A stretch of 64,000 nt of DNA from an uncultured Oscillospiraceae bacterium (GCA_910589155.1 CAJURY010000006.1:9217-73216); one strand, 5' to 3'. Positions 18,317-27,988 are shown, numbered from the stretch's first letter. Translations and numbers: made by a program. The notes: generated from the letters alone by a model not told the origin.

Positions 18317-19018
18317 TTATTTATGACGCAGCCGTTTGTCGCAGGCTGTTGCCAATTTGGTTCCGATGGTCTGGAAAATCTGGACGAGCAGGATAAGCGC
18401 AAGTACCGCCGCCCACATGACCAGGTTTTTAAAATTGTAGTAGCCGTAGTTGATGGCGATTTTGCCCAGACCGCCGCCGCCGATGATCCCCGCCATGGCG
18501 CCGTAGCCCAGAATCGTCGTCATGGAAATGGCCGCGCCGGAAATGAGGCTGGGCTTTGCCTCCGGCAAAATAACCTTCCATACAATTTGCAGAGCTGATG
18601 CGCCCATGGCCTCCGCCGCTTCGATAACCCCGTGGTCAACCTCCCGCAGGGAGCTTTCCACCATCCGCGCAACCAGCGGGAAAGCCGCAATTACCATGGG
18701 CACAACAGTGGCCACGGTGCCGACCCTGGTGCCAACCAGAATTTTGGAAAGCGGCAGCACCACGATCATTAAAATCAGAAACGGCACGCTGCGCAGCAAA
18801 TTCACTGTGAGATTCAAAAGCTTCATCACCCAGCCGGGCAGGGGACGCACGCCGCCTTTTTCTCCTGTTACCAGCAGCACGCCCAAAGGCAATCCAATAA
18901 GATAAGCCAAAGCCGTTTCCAAAAGCAGGGCGTACAGCGTCTCCCACAAACCGAAGGGAAGCTCCGACTGTAAAATTTGAAGCTGTTCTAAAATTTTTGG
19001 GTTATGCAAAAATTCCAT
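18317..19018 (-). CDS. metI: Methionine ABC transporter permease MetI
   Basis: A 233-residue integral membrane permease with about five transmembrane segments. The EAA-loop that contacts the ATPase is visible as EAAEAMGASALQIVWKVILPEAKP, in the typical cytoplasmic position. The ATG at 19018 overlaps the metN stop (TAATG), so translation is coupled. Length is within the family range. It forms the membrane channel of MetNIQ, passing methionine from MetQ inward with ATP hydrolysis by MetN. Confidence 0.95.
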   Translation of the reverse strand: MEFLHNPKILEQLQILQSELPFGLWETLYALLLETALAYLIGLPLGVLLVTGEKGGVRPLPGWVMKLLNLTVNLLRSVPFLILMIVVLPLSKILVGTRVGTVATVVPMVIAAFPLVARMVESSLREVDHGVIEAAEAMGASALQIVWKVILPEAKPSLISGAAISMTTILGYGAMAGIIGGGGLGKIAINYGYYNFKNLVMWAAVLALILLVQIFQTIGTKLATACDKRLRHK

Positions 19019-20019
19019 TATCGTACCTCCTCCGCATGAAGCCCCGGCTGGCGGTTCAAATAGGCCAGTACTTTTTCCCGATCCGCCGGCGCGTCCGGCA
19101 GACCCACGATCATTGTGCCGAAGGCCTTGCCGTCTACATTGCGGGTATCCGCGCCCAGAATGCTTACCTTCAGTCCCAATTCCAGCGCCAATTCGGAAAT
19201 CACGGGGATTTCCACCGCGCTTCCGTTGAAGGCAATTCGCGCCATGGGCGTTTGACTGTAAAAATCCATCCCCGCGCCGTCAGGAAAGACCAAACGGCGA
19301 GCAGCGGCGGTTTTGGGGTTGGCGAATATTTCCTGCACCGCGCCGCATTCCATCACCCTGCCCTGATCCAAAATCGCAACCCGGTGGCAGATTTGTTCAA
19401 TGACGGACATCTGGTGGGTAATGAGAATTACCGTGATTTGCCGCTCCCGGTTGATGGCTTGCAGAAGCTTTAAAATACTGTCTGTGGTAGTTGGATCCAG
19501 GGCGGAGGTGGCCTCGTCGCAGAGCAGCACCTTTGGTTCGGAGGCCAAGGCTCTTGCAATGGCTACCCGCTGCTTCTGACCGCCGGAAAGCTGCGCGGGG
19601 TATGCGCCGGCCTTATCCGGCAGCCCCACTGTTTTTAAAAGCGCCATTGCCCGGCTTCTGGCTTCTGTTTTGGAAATCCCTGCAAGTTCCATGGGAAAAC
19701 ACACGTTTTCCAGGGCGTTCCTTTGCTCCAGCAAGTGAAAGCTCTGAAAAATCATGGCGATTTCCCGGCGCTTTTCCCGGAGCTTTTTTGGGGGGAGGGA
19801 TGTGAGATCCGTTCCGCCAAAAAAGACCTTTCCCTGGCTTGGTGCTTCCAGCAAGTTCATGCAGCGAACCAGGGTGCTCTTTCCCGCACCGGACAACCCG
19901 ATGATGCCGAAAATCTCTCCTTGCCGGATGGAAAGATTCACTTCCTGCAAGGCCGCCACCTGCTCTGCGCCAGCACCGAAGGTTTTGGAGAGATTTTGAA
20001 TTTCGATGATTGGTTTCAA
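19018..20019 (-). CDS. metN: Methionine ABC transporter ATP-binding protein MetN
   Basis: A 333-residue ATPase. Seen: Walker A GLSGAGKST, signature LSGGQKQR, Walker B LLCDEATSALDP and H-loop ITHQM. The C-terminal 90 residues match the NIL (ACT-like) domain, which in known MetN proteins binds methionine and trans-inhibits uptake. The start is a TTG at 20019, with AGGAGG seven bases upstream; an in-frame ATG farther up lies inside the T-box terminator and has no ribosome site. First gene of the operon; a T-box precedes it. Confidence 0.95.
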   Translation of the reverse strand: MKPIIEIQNLSKTFGAGAEQVAALQEVNLSIRQGEIFGIIGLSGAGKSTLVRCMNLLEAPSQGKVFFGGTDLTSLPPKKLREKRREIAMIFQSFHLLEQRNALENVCFPMELAGISKTEARSRAMALLKTVGLPDKAGAYPAQLSGGQKQRVAIARALASEPKVLLCDEATSALDPTTTDSILKLLQAINRERQITVILITHQMSVIEQICHRVAILDQGRVMECGAVQEIFANPKTAAARRLVFPDGAGMDFYSQTPMARIAFNGSAVEIPVISELALELGLKVSILGADTRNVDGKAFGTMIVGLPDAPADREKVLAYLNRQPGLHAEEVR

Positions 20020-20044
20020 TGTATGACCTCCTGCCCAAATAATA

Positions 20045-20320
20045 CAAAAAGCCGCCCCTATGCAAATGCACAAGGGCGGCTGTAAACCGCGTTACCACCT
20101 TGATTCGCAGCAGCCTCACGACTGCCGCCTTACGAAGTACCAGCATACTTCTGCGCTGTGATGGGCGCTCCCATCGCAGACTACCTATCGTCTGCGCGGC
20201 TCCAAGACCATGTTCAGCCAAGCGTTATCTGTGCCTCATTCCACCAACCGAGGCTCTCTGGACAGTCGTTTTTGGCCTACTCTTCTCTTCATTGCCTTAT
20301 TTTTTGAAATTGTTGCTCTT
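20045..20320 (-). promoter_or_regulatory. T-box leader with methionine (AUG) specifier upstream of metNIQ
   Basis: On the minus strand the T-box antiterminator core AAGGTGGTAACGCGG lies at plus coordinates 20087-20101. It is followed by a GC-rich terminator stem GCCGCCC.../GGGCGGC (20051-20080) and a T run. Upstream, a long Stem I holds GAAC-ATG-GTC; the ATG at 20209-20211 is in the usual specifier position, so uncharged tRNA-Met would be sensed. T-boxes act by pairing the tRNA acceptor end with the TGGN bulge to block termination. The specifier call rests on pattern position, not on folding software. Confidence 0.9.
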
Positions 20321-20350
20321 ATTCTACCCCAGGCACAAGCATTTCGTCAA
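20321..20350 (-). promoter_or_regulatory. Promoter of the T-box-metNIQ transcript
   Basis: Minus-strand TTGACG (20345-20350) and TAGAAT (20321-20326), spacer 18 bp. Transcription would start just before the T-box Stem I. Confidence 0.65.
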
Positions 20351-20521
20351 TTCATATTTTTCACAAATTTCCAGCGCCCTTTCTCCGGAAACCAGGCGTA
20401 CTGCATGATTTCGCCTGCCTGCAAAGCGCATACCCCCCCGCTCAGGGAAAACGTATGGGCGAAAAAAATGGAAGCCGCTTCGTTCCGCTTTTAAGACGCA
20501 AGCAAAAGATTTTTATAAACA

Positions 20522-20737
20522 ATGCGCAAGAAATTGATTTTTAGCGGACTTGGTATAGCGGCAGTCCTTTCCGGGTACATTATCGCTGAGGTGAACAGAA
20601 TGAAAAAGAAAGAAAAGAAGCTGGAAACCCAGCCGCTTGCCCATTTTCAGGCAGAAAATACCGATCCGCAGGGAAGCTGGACCGGCGTTCCCGCCGATAT
20701 GTATGAGGTGCCAGTGCAAGACGCTGACGATTTATAA
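20522..20737 (+). CDS. Small conserved protein of unknown function, possible membrane anchor
   Basis: Encodes 71 residues: MRKK, a hydrophobic stretch (about residues 5-24), a lysine-rich linker and a C-terminal part with DPQGSWTGVP and the ending PVQDADDL. That ending recurs, from memory, in short uncharacterised clostridial proteins. An alternative ATG at 20600 has GAGGTG six bases upstream and gives a 45-residue soluble form with the whole conserved part; the longer start has no visible ribosome site. Either is possible. The gene is just upstream of the manganese-catalase-like gene, with a 15-bp hairpin (20740-20772) between. No function is claimed. Confidence 0.6.
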   Translation: MRKKLIFSGLGIAAVLSGYIIAEVNRMKKKEKKLETQPLAHFQAENTDPQGSWTGVPADMYEVPVQDADDL

Positions 20738-20739
20738 GT

Positions 20740-20772
20740 AACGGCTCCGCCAGCAAAGCTGGCGGAGCCGTT
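20740..20772 (+). terminator. Hairpin after the small protein gene
   Basis: A perfect 15-bp stem (AACGGCTCCGCCAGC with GCTGGCGGAGCCGTT) with a 3-nt AAA loop starts 3 nt past the stop. The T tract is short (TTTG), so termination may be partial and allow read-through into the next gene. Confidence 0.65.
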
Positions 20773-20851
20773 TGCCAGCGGACAAGGCGGATCTTCTGTA
20801 TAAAACCGGCAAAATTGGAAATCCTAACCAAAGGAAGGAGCTGTTGCAGCT

Positions 20852-21520
20852 ATGTTTAAACATGAAAAAGTGTTATTCCATCCCGTATCCGTGGAAAAGC
20901 CCAATCCCCAGTACGCCGCGCTTTTGCAAGAGCAGCTTGGAGGCGCCAACGGCGAATTGAAGGCCGCCATGCAGTACATGTCCCAGAGCTTCCGCATTAA
21001 AGACCCGGAAATTAAGGATCTATTTCTGGACATTGCGGCGGAAGAACTGGGGCATATGGAAATGGTGGCGCAGACAATCAATTTGCTCAATGGCCACGAC
21101 GTAGACGCCAAAACCGTCCCCGCCGGGGAAATCCAGTCTCATGTGCTTTTGGGGCTGAATCCGGGGTTAATCAACGCCTCTGGATATTCCTGGACGGGGG
21201 ATTATGTAACGGTGACAGGGGATCTTTGCGCCGATCTGCTGTCCAATATCGCCTCCGAGCAGCGGGCAAAGGTGGTTTATGAGTATCTATACAGACAAAT
21301 TCAAGATAAAAAAGTGCGCGAAACCATTGATTTCCTTCTAAATCGGGAGGAAGCACACAACGCCATGTTCCGGGAAGCTTTCAATAAGGTGCAAAAAACC
21401 GGCTCAAATCGGGATTTTGGCACGACAAAGGCGGCAAAAATGTATTTTAGCATGTCTGAGCCGTCTCCTGGCGACAATGAATTCCAAAATACCAAGGTAA
21501 CGCCCCCCGCTTTTCAATAA
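20852..21520 (+). CDS. Manganese catalase family protein (CotJC-like)
   Basis: A 222-residue ferritin-fold protein. Candidate dimanganese ligands are Glu35, Glu65, His68, Glu136 and His169 in the segments GELKAAMQY, AEELGHME, ASEQRAK and REEAHN. These match the spacing of known manganese catalases, which dismutate hydrogen peroxide. The protein is shorter than full-length catalases (about 265-300 residues) and closer to the spore-coat homologue CotJC. Start: ATG with GGAAGGAG about 11 bases upstream. cotJA and cotJB are not adjacent, so a coat role is uncertain; oxygen or peroxide defence in an anaerobe is the likely role. Confidence 0.88.
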   Translation: MFKHEKVLFHPVSVEKPNPQYAALLQEQLGGANGELKAAMQYMSQSFRIKDPEIKDLFLDIAAEELGHMEMVAQTINLLNGHDVDAKTVPAGEIQSHVLLGLNPGLINASGYSWTGDYVTVTGDLCADLLSNIASEQRAKVVYEYLYRQIQDKKVRETIDFLLNREEAHNAMFREAFNKVQKTGSNRDFGTTKAAKMYFSMSEPSPGDNEFQNTKVTPPAFQ

Positions 21521-21524
21521 AACC

Positions 21525-21562
21525 CTCCGCGTCGGACAGGATTTTGTCGGCGCGGTTTTCTT
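21525..21562 (+). terminator. Imperfect terminator after the manganese catalase gene
   Basis: GCGTCGGAC and GTCGGCGC form a mismatched stem with flanking AAACC/GGTTTT, followed by a TTTTC tract, just past the stop at 21520. Confidence 0.5.
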
Positions 21563-21645
21563 TTATGCAATGTAGCCACGGGATAGACTTTTTGTCGGAA
21601 GGAAATGGTTATGTGAACGAAAAGTGAATATTTTTGCAATATGAC

Positions 21646-21674
21646 TTGCATTCCCTTAAAGTTCATGGTAAAAT
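21646..21674 (+). promoter_or_regulatory. Sigma-A-type promoter for the second giant protease
   Basis: TTGCAT (21646-21651) and TAAAAT (21669-21674) with a 17-bp spacer. The leader of about 105 nt to the GTG start contains a small TGCGA/TCGCA hairpin. Confidence 0.65.
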
Positions 21675-21787
21675 TGTGAAAATATGGAAGAACTTTAGAA
21701 TGCGATACTTTCGCAATGCAATGTGTGTTATACCGGGGCGGTCGCTCTGGCGTAATAAATTAAAATTACGGAAAGGAAAGATGTAAA

Positions 21788-24700
21788 GTGAAAAAACAAT
21801 GCAACCGTCTGTTTTCTCTGCTGCTTGTTGTTGCGATGCTTTGCAGCATGATCGTGATGCCTACGTCTGCTGCCGGCGCCGCCAAGATCAAGTTTGAGAA
21901 AATTGACAACAGCGCCATCGCTGCTTCCAAGGAAAATAAGCAGCCCTTGGAGGCCGGCGCCTCTTATCGGCTTACCGATAAGGTTCGTGTTTCCATCGTG
22001 TTAAAGGACGAGGCGACAATTGAGCGCTTCTCCACCACTGGCATTGCGGCGAATCAGGCTGCAATCAGCTACCGCAGCGATCTGCAAAGTAAGCAGGACG
22101 CCGTGGCTTCCGCGATTTCTCAGGAAGTCCTCAGCGGTGAAAAGCTGGATGTGGTGTGGAACCTCACACTGGCCGCCAACATCATTTCCGCCAACGTGCA
22201 GTACGGCCAGATCGATAAGATCAAGGCGGTAGCAGGGGTTGCGGACGTTGTAATTGAGACCCGCTATGAGCCTGATGTGGCTTCCGTGGGCGAACTGGAT
22301 CCCAAGATGGCCACCTCCGCCGAGCAGATCGGCAGCGCCGCCGCTTATGCAGACGGCTACACCGGCGCTGGTACCCGGATCGCCATTATCGACACCGGTT
22401 CCGACCTGGATCATCAGTCTCTGGACGCCGGCGCTTTTACACACGCTCTCAGCAAGCTGGATGTGGACGTTTCATCCTTGGGTCTGCTGGACGAGGCTGA
22501 AATCGCGGCGGTTCTAAGCCAGCTCAACATCGGTTCCAGAGTATCCGACGCCAGCAAGCTGTATGTAAATGCCAAGATTCCTTTTGGCTACAACTATGTG
22601 GACAAGGACTTTGACATTACCCATGACAATGATACCCAGGGTGAGCATGGCTCTCACGTCGCCGGTATCGCCACCGCCAACCGCTTCATCCCCAATGGCG
22701 ACGGCACATATGCAGATGCTCTGACCACCGTACATACCCAGGGCGTCGCCCCTGACGCGCAGCTCATTACCATGAAGGTATTTGGTAAGAACGGCGGCGC
22801 TTACGATTCCGACTATATGGTTGCCATCGAGGACGCCATTGTTCTGGGCTGCGACTCCGTGAACCTGTCTCTGGGTTCCGGCAACGCTGGTTTCTCCAAC
22901 AATTCCAATACTACCTACCAGAAGATTCTGGATAATCTGGCAGATACCGACACCGTAGTGGCGATGTCCGCCGGCAACTCCGGCAGTTGGGTTGATAATG
23001 CGCAGACTGCGTTTGCCAACCTGTACGCCACCGATATCAATATGCAGACCGACGGTTCTCCCGGATCTTTCACCAATTCTCTGGCTGTTGCTTCTGTGGA
23101 TAACAGCGGCGCCACCGGCGCTTACCTGTCCGCTGGTGAAACCCTGATGTTCTACAACGAAACTTCCGGCAAGAATCAGCCCATGACCACCATCGCCGGC
23201 GAACAGGAATATGTTCTCATTGACGGCGTGGGTACGGAAGCTGAATTTGCCGCTTTGAAGAACGTGCTGGCCGGCAAAATTGCCATTTGCTCCCGTGGTA
23301 CCACCTCTTTCTATGAAAAGGGCAACGCGGCAGTGAAAAATGGCGCCATCGGCGTTATCATTTATAACAACCAGCCCGGCACCATCAACATGAACCTGGA
23401 TGATTACAGCTACACCGCTCCTTGCGTTTCCGTCACCCAGGCCAATGGCGCAGTGCTGAAGGCCAACGCCGCCGAGCAGCAGGAAGGCGACGCTACCTAC
23501 TATCTTGGTACTATGACGGTTTCCTCTGACGTAGCCAGCGGAGATCTCGGCGCTGATTACTACACCATGAGCGACTTCTCCAGCTGGGGCGTTCCCGGCA
23601 GCCTGGAGCTGAAGCCTGAAATCACTGCCCCCGGCGGCAACATTTACTCTCTGAACGGCGTGGTTCCCGGCGGCAAGGCTTACGAAGTGATGTCCGGTAC
23701 TTCCATGGCTTCTCCCCAGATCGCCGGTATGGCGGCTCTGGTTGCACAATACATCAAGGAAAACGGCCTGGCTGAGCAGGAAGGCGTCACCGTCCGCGCA
23801 CTGTCCCAGAGCTTGCTGATGTCTACCGCAAAGCCTGTGATCGAAGAGGGCAGCAAGAATTACTATTCTGTGCTGAAGCAGGGCGCCGGTCTTGCCAATG
23901 TAGGCGCGGCGGTAAGCGCCAACTCCTACATCCTCATGGGCGAAAATGCCACCAAGACCTATGCGGACGGCAAGGTAAAGGCTGAGCTGGGCGCGGATCC
24001 CGCCCGCGAAGGCGTTTACAGCTTCTCCTTCTCCATCAACAATATGACCTCTGAAGCGCAGAAGTACGCCCTTTCCGCAGACCTGTTTACGCAGGATCTG
24101 TTTGAAGGCATTGTGAACAATGCCGGCGAAACCGGCATGTATATGGATACCCTTGTAACCAACCTGGCTGCGATTACAACCTGGAAGGTAAACGGCGTTT
24201 CCGTGGCAAACAGCGCGATGTATGACTTCAACGGCGACAACGTTGCCAACGGCGAAGACGCAGTGGCTTTGCTGGAGTACGTCATTGGCGTGCGTGAATC
24301 CATCACCAATCTGGATAAGGCGGATCTCAACGGCGACGGCAAGGTAAACACCCGGGACGCTTACATAGAGCTGCTGGGCTGCGACGTGGAAGTTCCCGCC
24401 AACGGCTCTGTTCAGATTGACGTGGAAATCGCCCTTACAGAAGCCCAGAAGCAGGCGCTCAATACCGATGTGACCAACGGCTCCTATATCGAAGGCTATG
24501 TATTTGTAAACGCCGCCACTACCGAAGAAGGTGTGGAAGGCGAAACCCACTCTATTCCCGTGCTGGGCTTCTACGGCAACTGGAGCGACGCTTCCATGTT
24601 TGAAGTCGGCTCTCGTACCGCATCCGCTTCCGGCAAGGAAACCCGCGTGCCCTATCTGGGCAAGGCCAACGCCAATGCTGTCATCGTGCAGTATGCCGGC

Positions 24701-27700
24701 GACGCCAGCAGCTACTACTTTGGCGGTAACCCCTATTTTGCGGAAGGCGCCGCTTATGACGAAGCCCGCAATGCCCTGAGCGCCGCCCATGGCGATAAGA
24801 TCGCCGGCGTGCAGTATTCGCTGATCCGCAACGCAGCTGCCGGTCGTTTGACTGTGACTAACCTCACCACCGGCGCAGTGGAATACACCAAGAATATCGG
24901 CCAGTCCTATGCCGCCTACTACCATACCAACAGCAGCCGCTGGATGAACACCAGCGCAAGCCAGAGTATGGGCTTTACCCCCAAGGGCAACGACGGCGAC
25001 CGCTACGAAGTGAAGCTGACCATGGCGCCTGAGTACTATGTCAAGAACGGCGTGGTGGATTGGGACGCTCTGGGCGAAGGCGCTTCCAAGTCCTTGACCT
25101 TTACGGTGGATAACACCGCTCCTGAAATTAAGGACGTCACCGTTTCTGAGGACAAGATCATCACCGCTTCCGTACAGGACAATCAGTACCTGTCCGTGGC
25201 TTTCCTGATCAACGCTGAGGATAAGGTTGTGGGGAAAGTACAGCCTGTGCAGAACGAGGCTGGCGAAGTTGTCGCCATTTCCTTTGACGGCAGCAACCTG
25301 GCAAACGGCGTTTACACCCTTCAGGTGAACGACTACGCCGATAACGCCTCTACCTACCGCATCTTCTACGGCATCGAGTTGACCAACGATGTGGAAAGCG
25401 TTACCCTGAACGCTTCTACCAAGAAGGTCATCAAGGGCAACACCGCGCAGCTTACCGCTGCCGTTGCGCCTGAAAACGTATCCGATGCTTCCGTGACCTG
25501 GACGACCAGCGACGCTTCCGTTGCGACGGTTGACGCCAACGGTCTTGTCACCGGCATTGGCATCGGTAGCTGCACCGTTACCGCAACCTCCAATCTGGAT
25601 ACCACTAAGTCCGCCTCCTGCACCATCAACGTCGAGTCCATTGCAGTGACCGTATTCGGCGCTTTGCAGGACGAATCCGGCGCTGCGCAGTTGTTCGGCT
25701 GGAATATGGAAACCATGGATACCTGGGCAGTCCGCAATTCCTTCGACACCACCATGGATATTAACTCTGTCGCATGGGACTGGATGGAAGAGGATAAAGC
25801 CGGCGCCACCCCCTACCTGTATGTGCAAGACGTCAATGCGCTGATGCGCAAGGTTGACGTGGACGAAGGCACCCAGTTTGAAAGCACCGGATCCGCCAAC
25901 GCCTTTGGCGCGGCTGTGCAGGATATGGATTTTGCCTTCTATGGCAGATCCCTGGCGACCCCCAGAGAGTATGGCCTGTTCGGCATTTTCGGCAGCTATC
26001 TGCTTGCCTCTGAGAATGCAATGAGCAATAACTTTGGCACCGGCTGGAATCTCAGCAGCTATCTGGCCTCTTACTCCGGCGGCACGAAGTTTGTCGGCCT
26101 GACTTGGGGCGGCATTGACAGCCAGAACAGAGACGTTATGACCGCGCTGGACGACGCAGGTTATATCTGGCTGCTCCGGTACAATGGTACCAGCAGCATT
26201 GGTTTGGGCTATATCGAGACCGACCTGAATCTGAGCTTCCCCATGAACGACAATTCCCAGTACTGCTCCTTGCAGTATGACGACGATCTGGACAAGCTGT
26301 ACCTGTCCTATTTCACCGGCGAAGCCAATGAGCTGTATATGCTGGAATTTGAAAACGGCAAGTTTGTTTCCACCAAGATCGGCGAATTTGGCAACGGCGT
26401 ATGGCCTGCTGCGCTGTTCATGGTATCTCCCAACGCCGCAACCGCTTCCAACACCGCCAGCCGCGTTGCTGCGGTAAACGAAGCCGCTGAAAGCACTGCT
26501 GCCATTGCAACTGTGGAAGCTGCGCCTGTCGTTCTGGAAACCCAGCGCAAGACCCAGGCTGAAAAGCAGGAAGGGCAGTCCGATGCGGACGATGCGCTGA
26601 CCATCGACGTAACGGCGAAGAACGCTGAAGGCGTTGACGTTACTACCAACAACGGCCGTATGACCGTTACCTATGATCCCAGCGTTTTGAAGCTGGAATC
26701 TGTGAACATGAGTCCCGCTTATCATGCCTACAATGCAGCTTCCGGCAGCGTAACTTTGGCTTACGCTACGCTGAGCGAGATTCCCGCCGGCAAGGCAGTT
26801 GCAACGCTGAAGTTCAGCAGACTGACCAAGGACGCGACTTCTGTTACTGTAACCAACGTGGAGCAGAACGCGGAAACCGACGCTTTCGACGAGAGCTTCT
26901 TCATTGATGCTGACACCAGCGTGAAGATGACCTACGTTTACGCAGATCAGCAGAAGGTAGAAATGCCTCAGGCTGGCGAAGCTTATACGATGCTGGGGGC
27001 GGACGCCTTCTATACCGGCGCATATGACAGAGACAGCTTCCAGGTCATTACCGGCTGGATGGATCAGAACGGCAAGACCTACGCTTTGGACGAAGAGATC
27101 ACCGCTGCGGAAGACCTCACCTTGACCGCTGTGACCGAAAAGATTCTGTTGCTGCGGGATGGTTACAGCAAGGAAATCATCGGCATCATGAAGGAAAGCG
27201 AAGCGATCCATGAAGTAGCCGCAAAGCTGAGCTATGATCCCGCCGAACAGGAAGGTACTCACGACATCATCGGCAGCGAGTTCTTCTCTGTTTACAATGG
27301 TCTCCAGAAGGATACCTATGAAAATGGCGAGCTGCGTACCACCTACACCTTTGCCGGTTGGTTCTATGAGCCTTACTGCAATGAGAAGGACAACTGGGAC
27401 AATGCTTACTGGGGCAATTCCGTTGGCAAGGACAACCTGTTTGGCGCGGACAGCAAGGTGGAAGGAAACTCCATCTACGCTTACTGGATCAACGCAGGCT
27501 ATCTGAAAACCACCATTGCTTACACCAGCAATGAGACCAGAGCGACCAATACCTATGCACTGTCCACGGTTCCTGCCGACCTGTTCAAGATCTATGGTTT
27601 TGTACTGTCCACTGGCGCGGACGCTACCAATGAAACCTTGGTAAAGGGCGCAGTGATCAACGGCATGAACGTTGCCAGCATTGAAAAGACCTCGGTATAT

Positions 27701-27961
27701 AGCTGGATCGGCGTAAGCCCCTTCACAACCAATATGTATGCCAACGTCTTTAACGGCAGCTTGGGCGGCGCGTATCGTCCTGCGGGCATTCCCGGTACCA
27801 ATGGCTACCTCACTTATGCCCACATTCTCAACATCCCTGTTGGCAAGACTGTTTCCGCAAGAGCGTACTATGTGACACAAGACGGCACAATCGTCTATGG
27901 TACAGTTGCGAAGAACACCATTCAGAAGAACGCTTCTGATACCGGTCTGATTGCGGATTAA
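21788..27961 (+). CDS. Giant secreted subtilisin-like serine protease without SLH repeats
   Basis: A 2057-residue paralogue of the protease at 9426. Order seen: signal peptide (1-28, ending TSAAG), propeptide-like region, S8 domain with Asp202 (IIDTG), His287 (HGSHVAG), Asn397 (SAGNSG) and Ser639 (GTSMASP). Then a PA insert (about 470-575), Fn3-like sheets, a dockerin-like pair (DFNGDNVAN and DLNGDGKVN, about 814-867), an Ig-like Big_2 domain (about 1200-1288), a propeller-like region, a cohesin-like module (about 1600-1700) and a C-terminal part with an InlB/Flg_new-like strand pair (TFAGWFYEPYC). SLH repeats are absent, so it is released or held by another partner. The start is a GTG with GGAAAGG upstream; no ATG fits the signal peptide. 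Codon use avoids TTA, CTA and TCA as in its paralogue. Confidence 0.92.
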   Translation: MKKQCNRLFSLLLVVAMLCSMIVMPTSAAGAAKIKFEKIDNSAIAASKENKQPLEAGASYRLTDKVRVSIVLKDEATIERFSTTGIAANQAAISYRSDLQSKQDAVASAISQEVLSGEKLDVVWNLTLAANIISANVQYGQIDKIKAVAGVADVVIETRYEPDVASVGELDPKMATSAEQIGSAAAYADGYTGAGTRIAIIDTGSDLDHQSLDAGAFTHALSKLDVDVSSLGLLDEAEIAAVLSQLNIGSRVSDASKLYVNAKIPFGYNYVDKDFDITHDNDTQGEHGSHVAGIATANRFIPNGDGTYADALTTVHTQGVAPDAQLITMKVFGKNGGAYDSDYMVAIEDAIVLGCDSVNLSLGSGNAGFSNNSNTTYQKILDNLADTDTVVAMSAGNSGSWVDNAQTAFANLYATDINMQTDGSPGSFTNSLAVASVDNSGATGAYLSAGETLMFYNETSGKNQPMTTIAGEQEYVLIDGVGTEAEFAALKNVLAGKIAICSRGTTSFYEKGNAAVKNGAIGVIIYNNQPGTINMNLDDYSYTAPCVSVTQANGAVLKANAAEQQEGDATYYLGTMTVSSDVASGDLGADYYTMSDFSSWGVPGSLELKPEITAPGGNIYSLNGVVPGGKAYEVMSGTSMASPQIAGMAALVAQYIKENGLAEQEGVTVRALSQSLLMSTAKPVIEEGSKNYYSVLKQGAGLANVGAAVSANSYILMGENATKTYADGKVKAELGADPAREGVYSFSFSINNMTSEAQKYALSADLFTQDLFEGIVNNAGETGMYMDTLVTNLAAITTWKVNGVSVANSAMYDFNGDNVANGEDAVALLEYVIGVRESITNLDKADLNGDGKVNTRDAYIELLGCDVEVPANGSVQIDVEIALTEAQKQALNTDVTNGSYIEGYVFVNAATTEEGVEGETHSIPVLGFYGNWSDASMFEVGSRTASASGKETRVPYLGKANANAVIVQYAGDASSYYFGGNPYFAEGAAYDEARNALSAAHGDKIAGVQYSLIRNAAAGRLTVTNLTTGAVEYTKNIGQSYAAYYHTNSSRWMNTSASQSMGFTPKGNDGDRYEVKLTMAPEYYVKNGVVDWDALGEGASKSLTFTVDNTAPEIKDVTVSEDKIITASVQDNQYLSVAFLINAEDKVVGKVQPVQNEAGEVVAISFDGSNLANGVYTLQVNDYADNASTYRIFYGIELTNDVESVTLNASTKKVIKGNTAQLTAAVAPENVSDASVTWTTSDASVATVDANGLVTGIGIGSCTVTATSNLDTTKSASCTINVESIAVTVFGALQDESGAAQLFGWNMETMDTWAVRNSFDTTMDINSVAWDWMEEDKAGATPYLYVQDVNALMRKVDVDEGTQFESTGSANAFGAAVQDMDFAFYGRSLATPREYGLFGIFGSYLLASENAMSNNFGTGWNLSSYLASYSGGTKFVGLTWGGIDSQNRDVMTALDDAGYIWLLRYNGTSSIGLGYIETDLNLSFPMNDNSQYCSLQYDDDLDKLYLSYFTGEANELYMLEFENGKFVSTKIGEFGNGVWPAALFMVSPNAATASNTASRVAAVNEAAESTAAIATVEAAPVVLETQRKTQAEKQEGQSDADDALTIDVTAKNAEGVDVTTNNGRMTVTYDPSVLKLESVNMSPAYHAYNAASGSVTLAYATLSEIPAGKAVATLKFSRLTKDATSVTVTNVEQNAETDAFDESFFIDADTSVKMTYVYADQQKVEMPQAGEAYTMLGADAFYTGAYDRDSFQVITGWMDQNGKTYALDEEITAAEDLTLTAVTEKILLLRDGYSKEIIGIMKESEAIHEVAAKLSYDPAEQEGTHDIIGSEFFSVYNGLQKDTYENGELRTTYTFAGWFYEPYCNEKDNWDNAYWGNSVGKDNLFGADSKVEGNSIYAYWINAGYLKTTIAYTSNETRATNTYALSTVPADLFKIYGFVLSTGADATNETLVKGAVINGMNVASIEKTSVYSWIGVSPFTTNMYANVFNGSLGGAYRPAGIPGTNGYLTYAHILNIPVGKTVSARAYYVTQDGTIVYGTVAKNTIQKNASDTGLIAD

Positions 27962-27988
27962 AGAAATAGAAAATTGCCGCGGCAGTGC

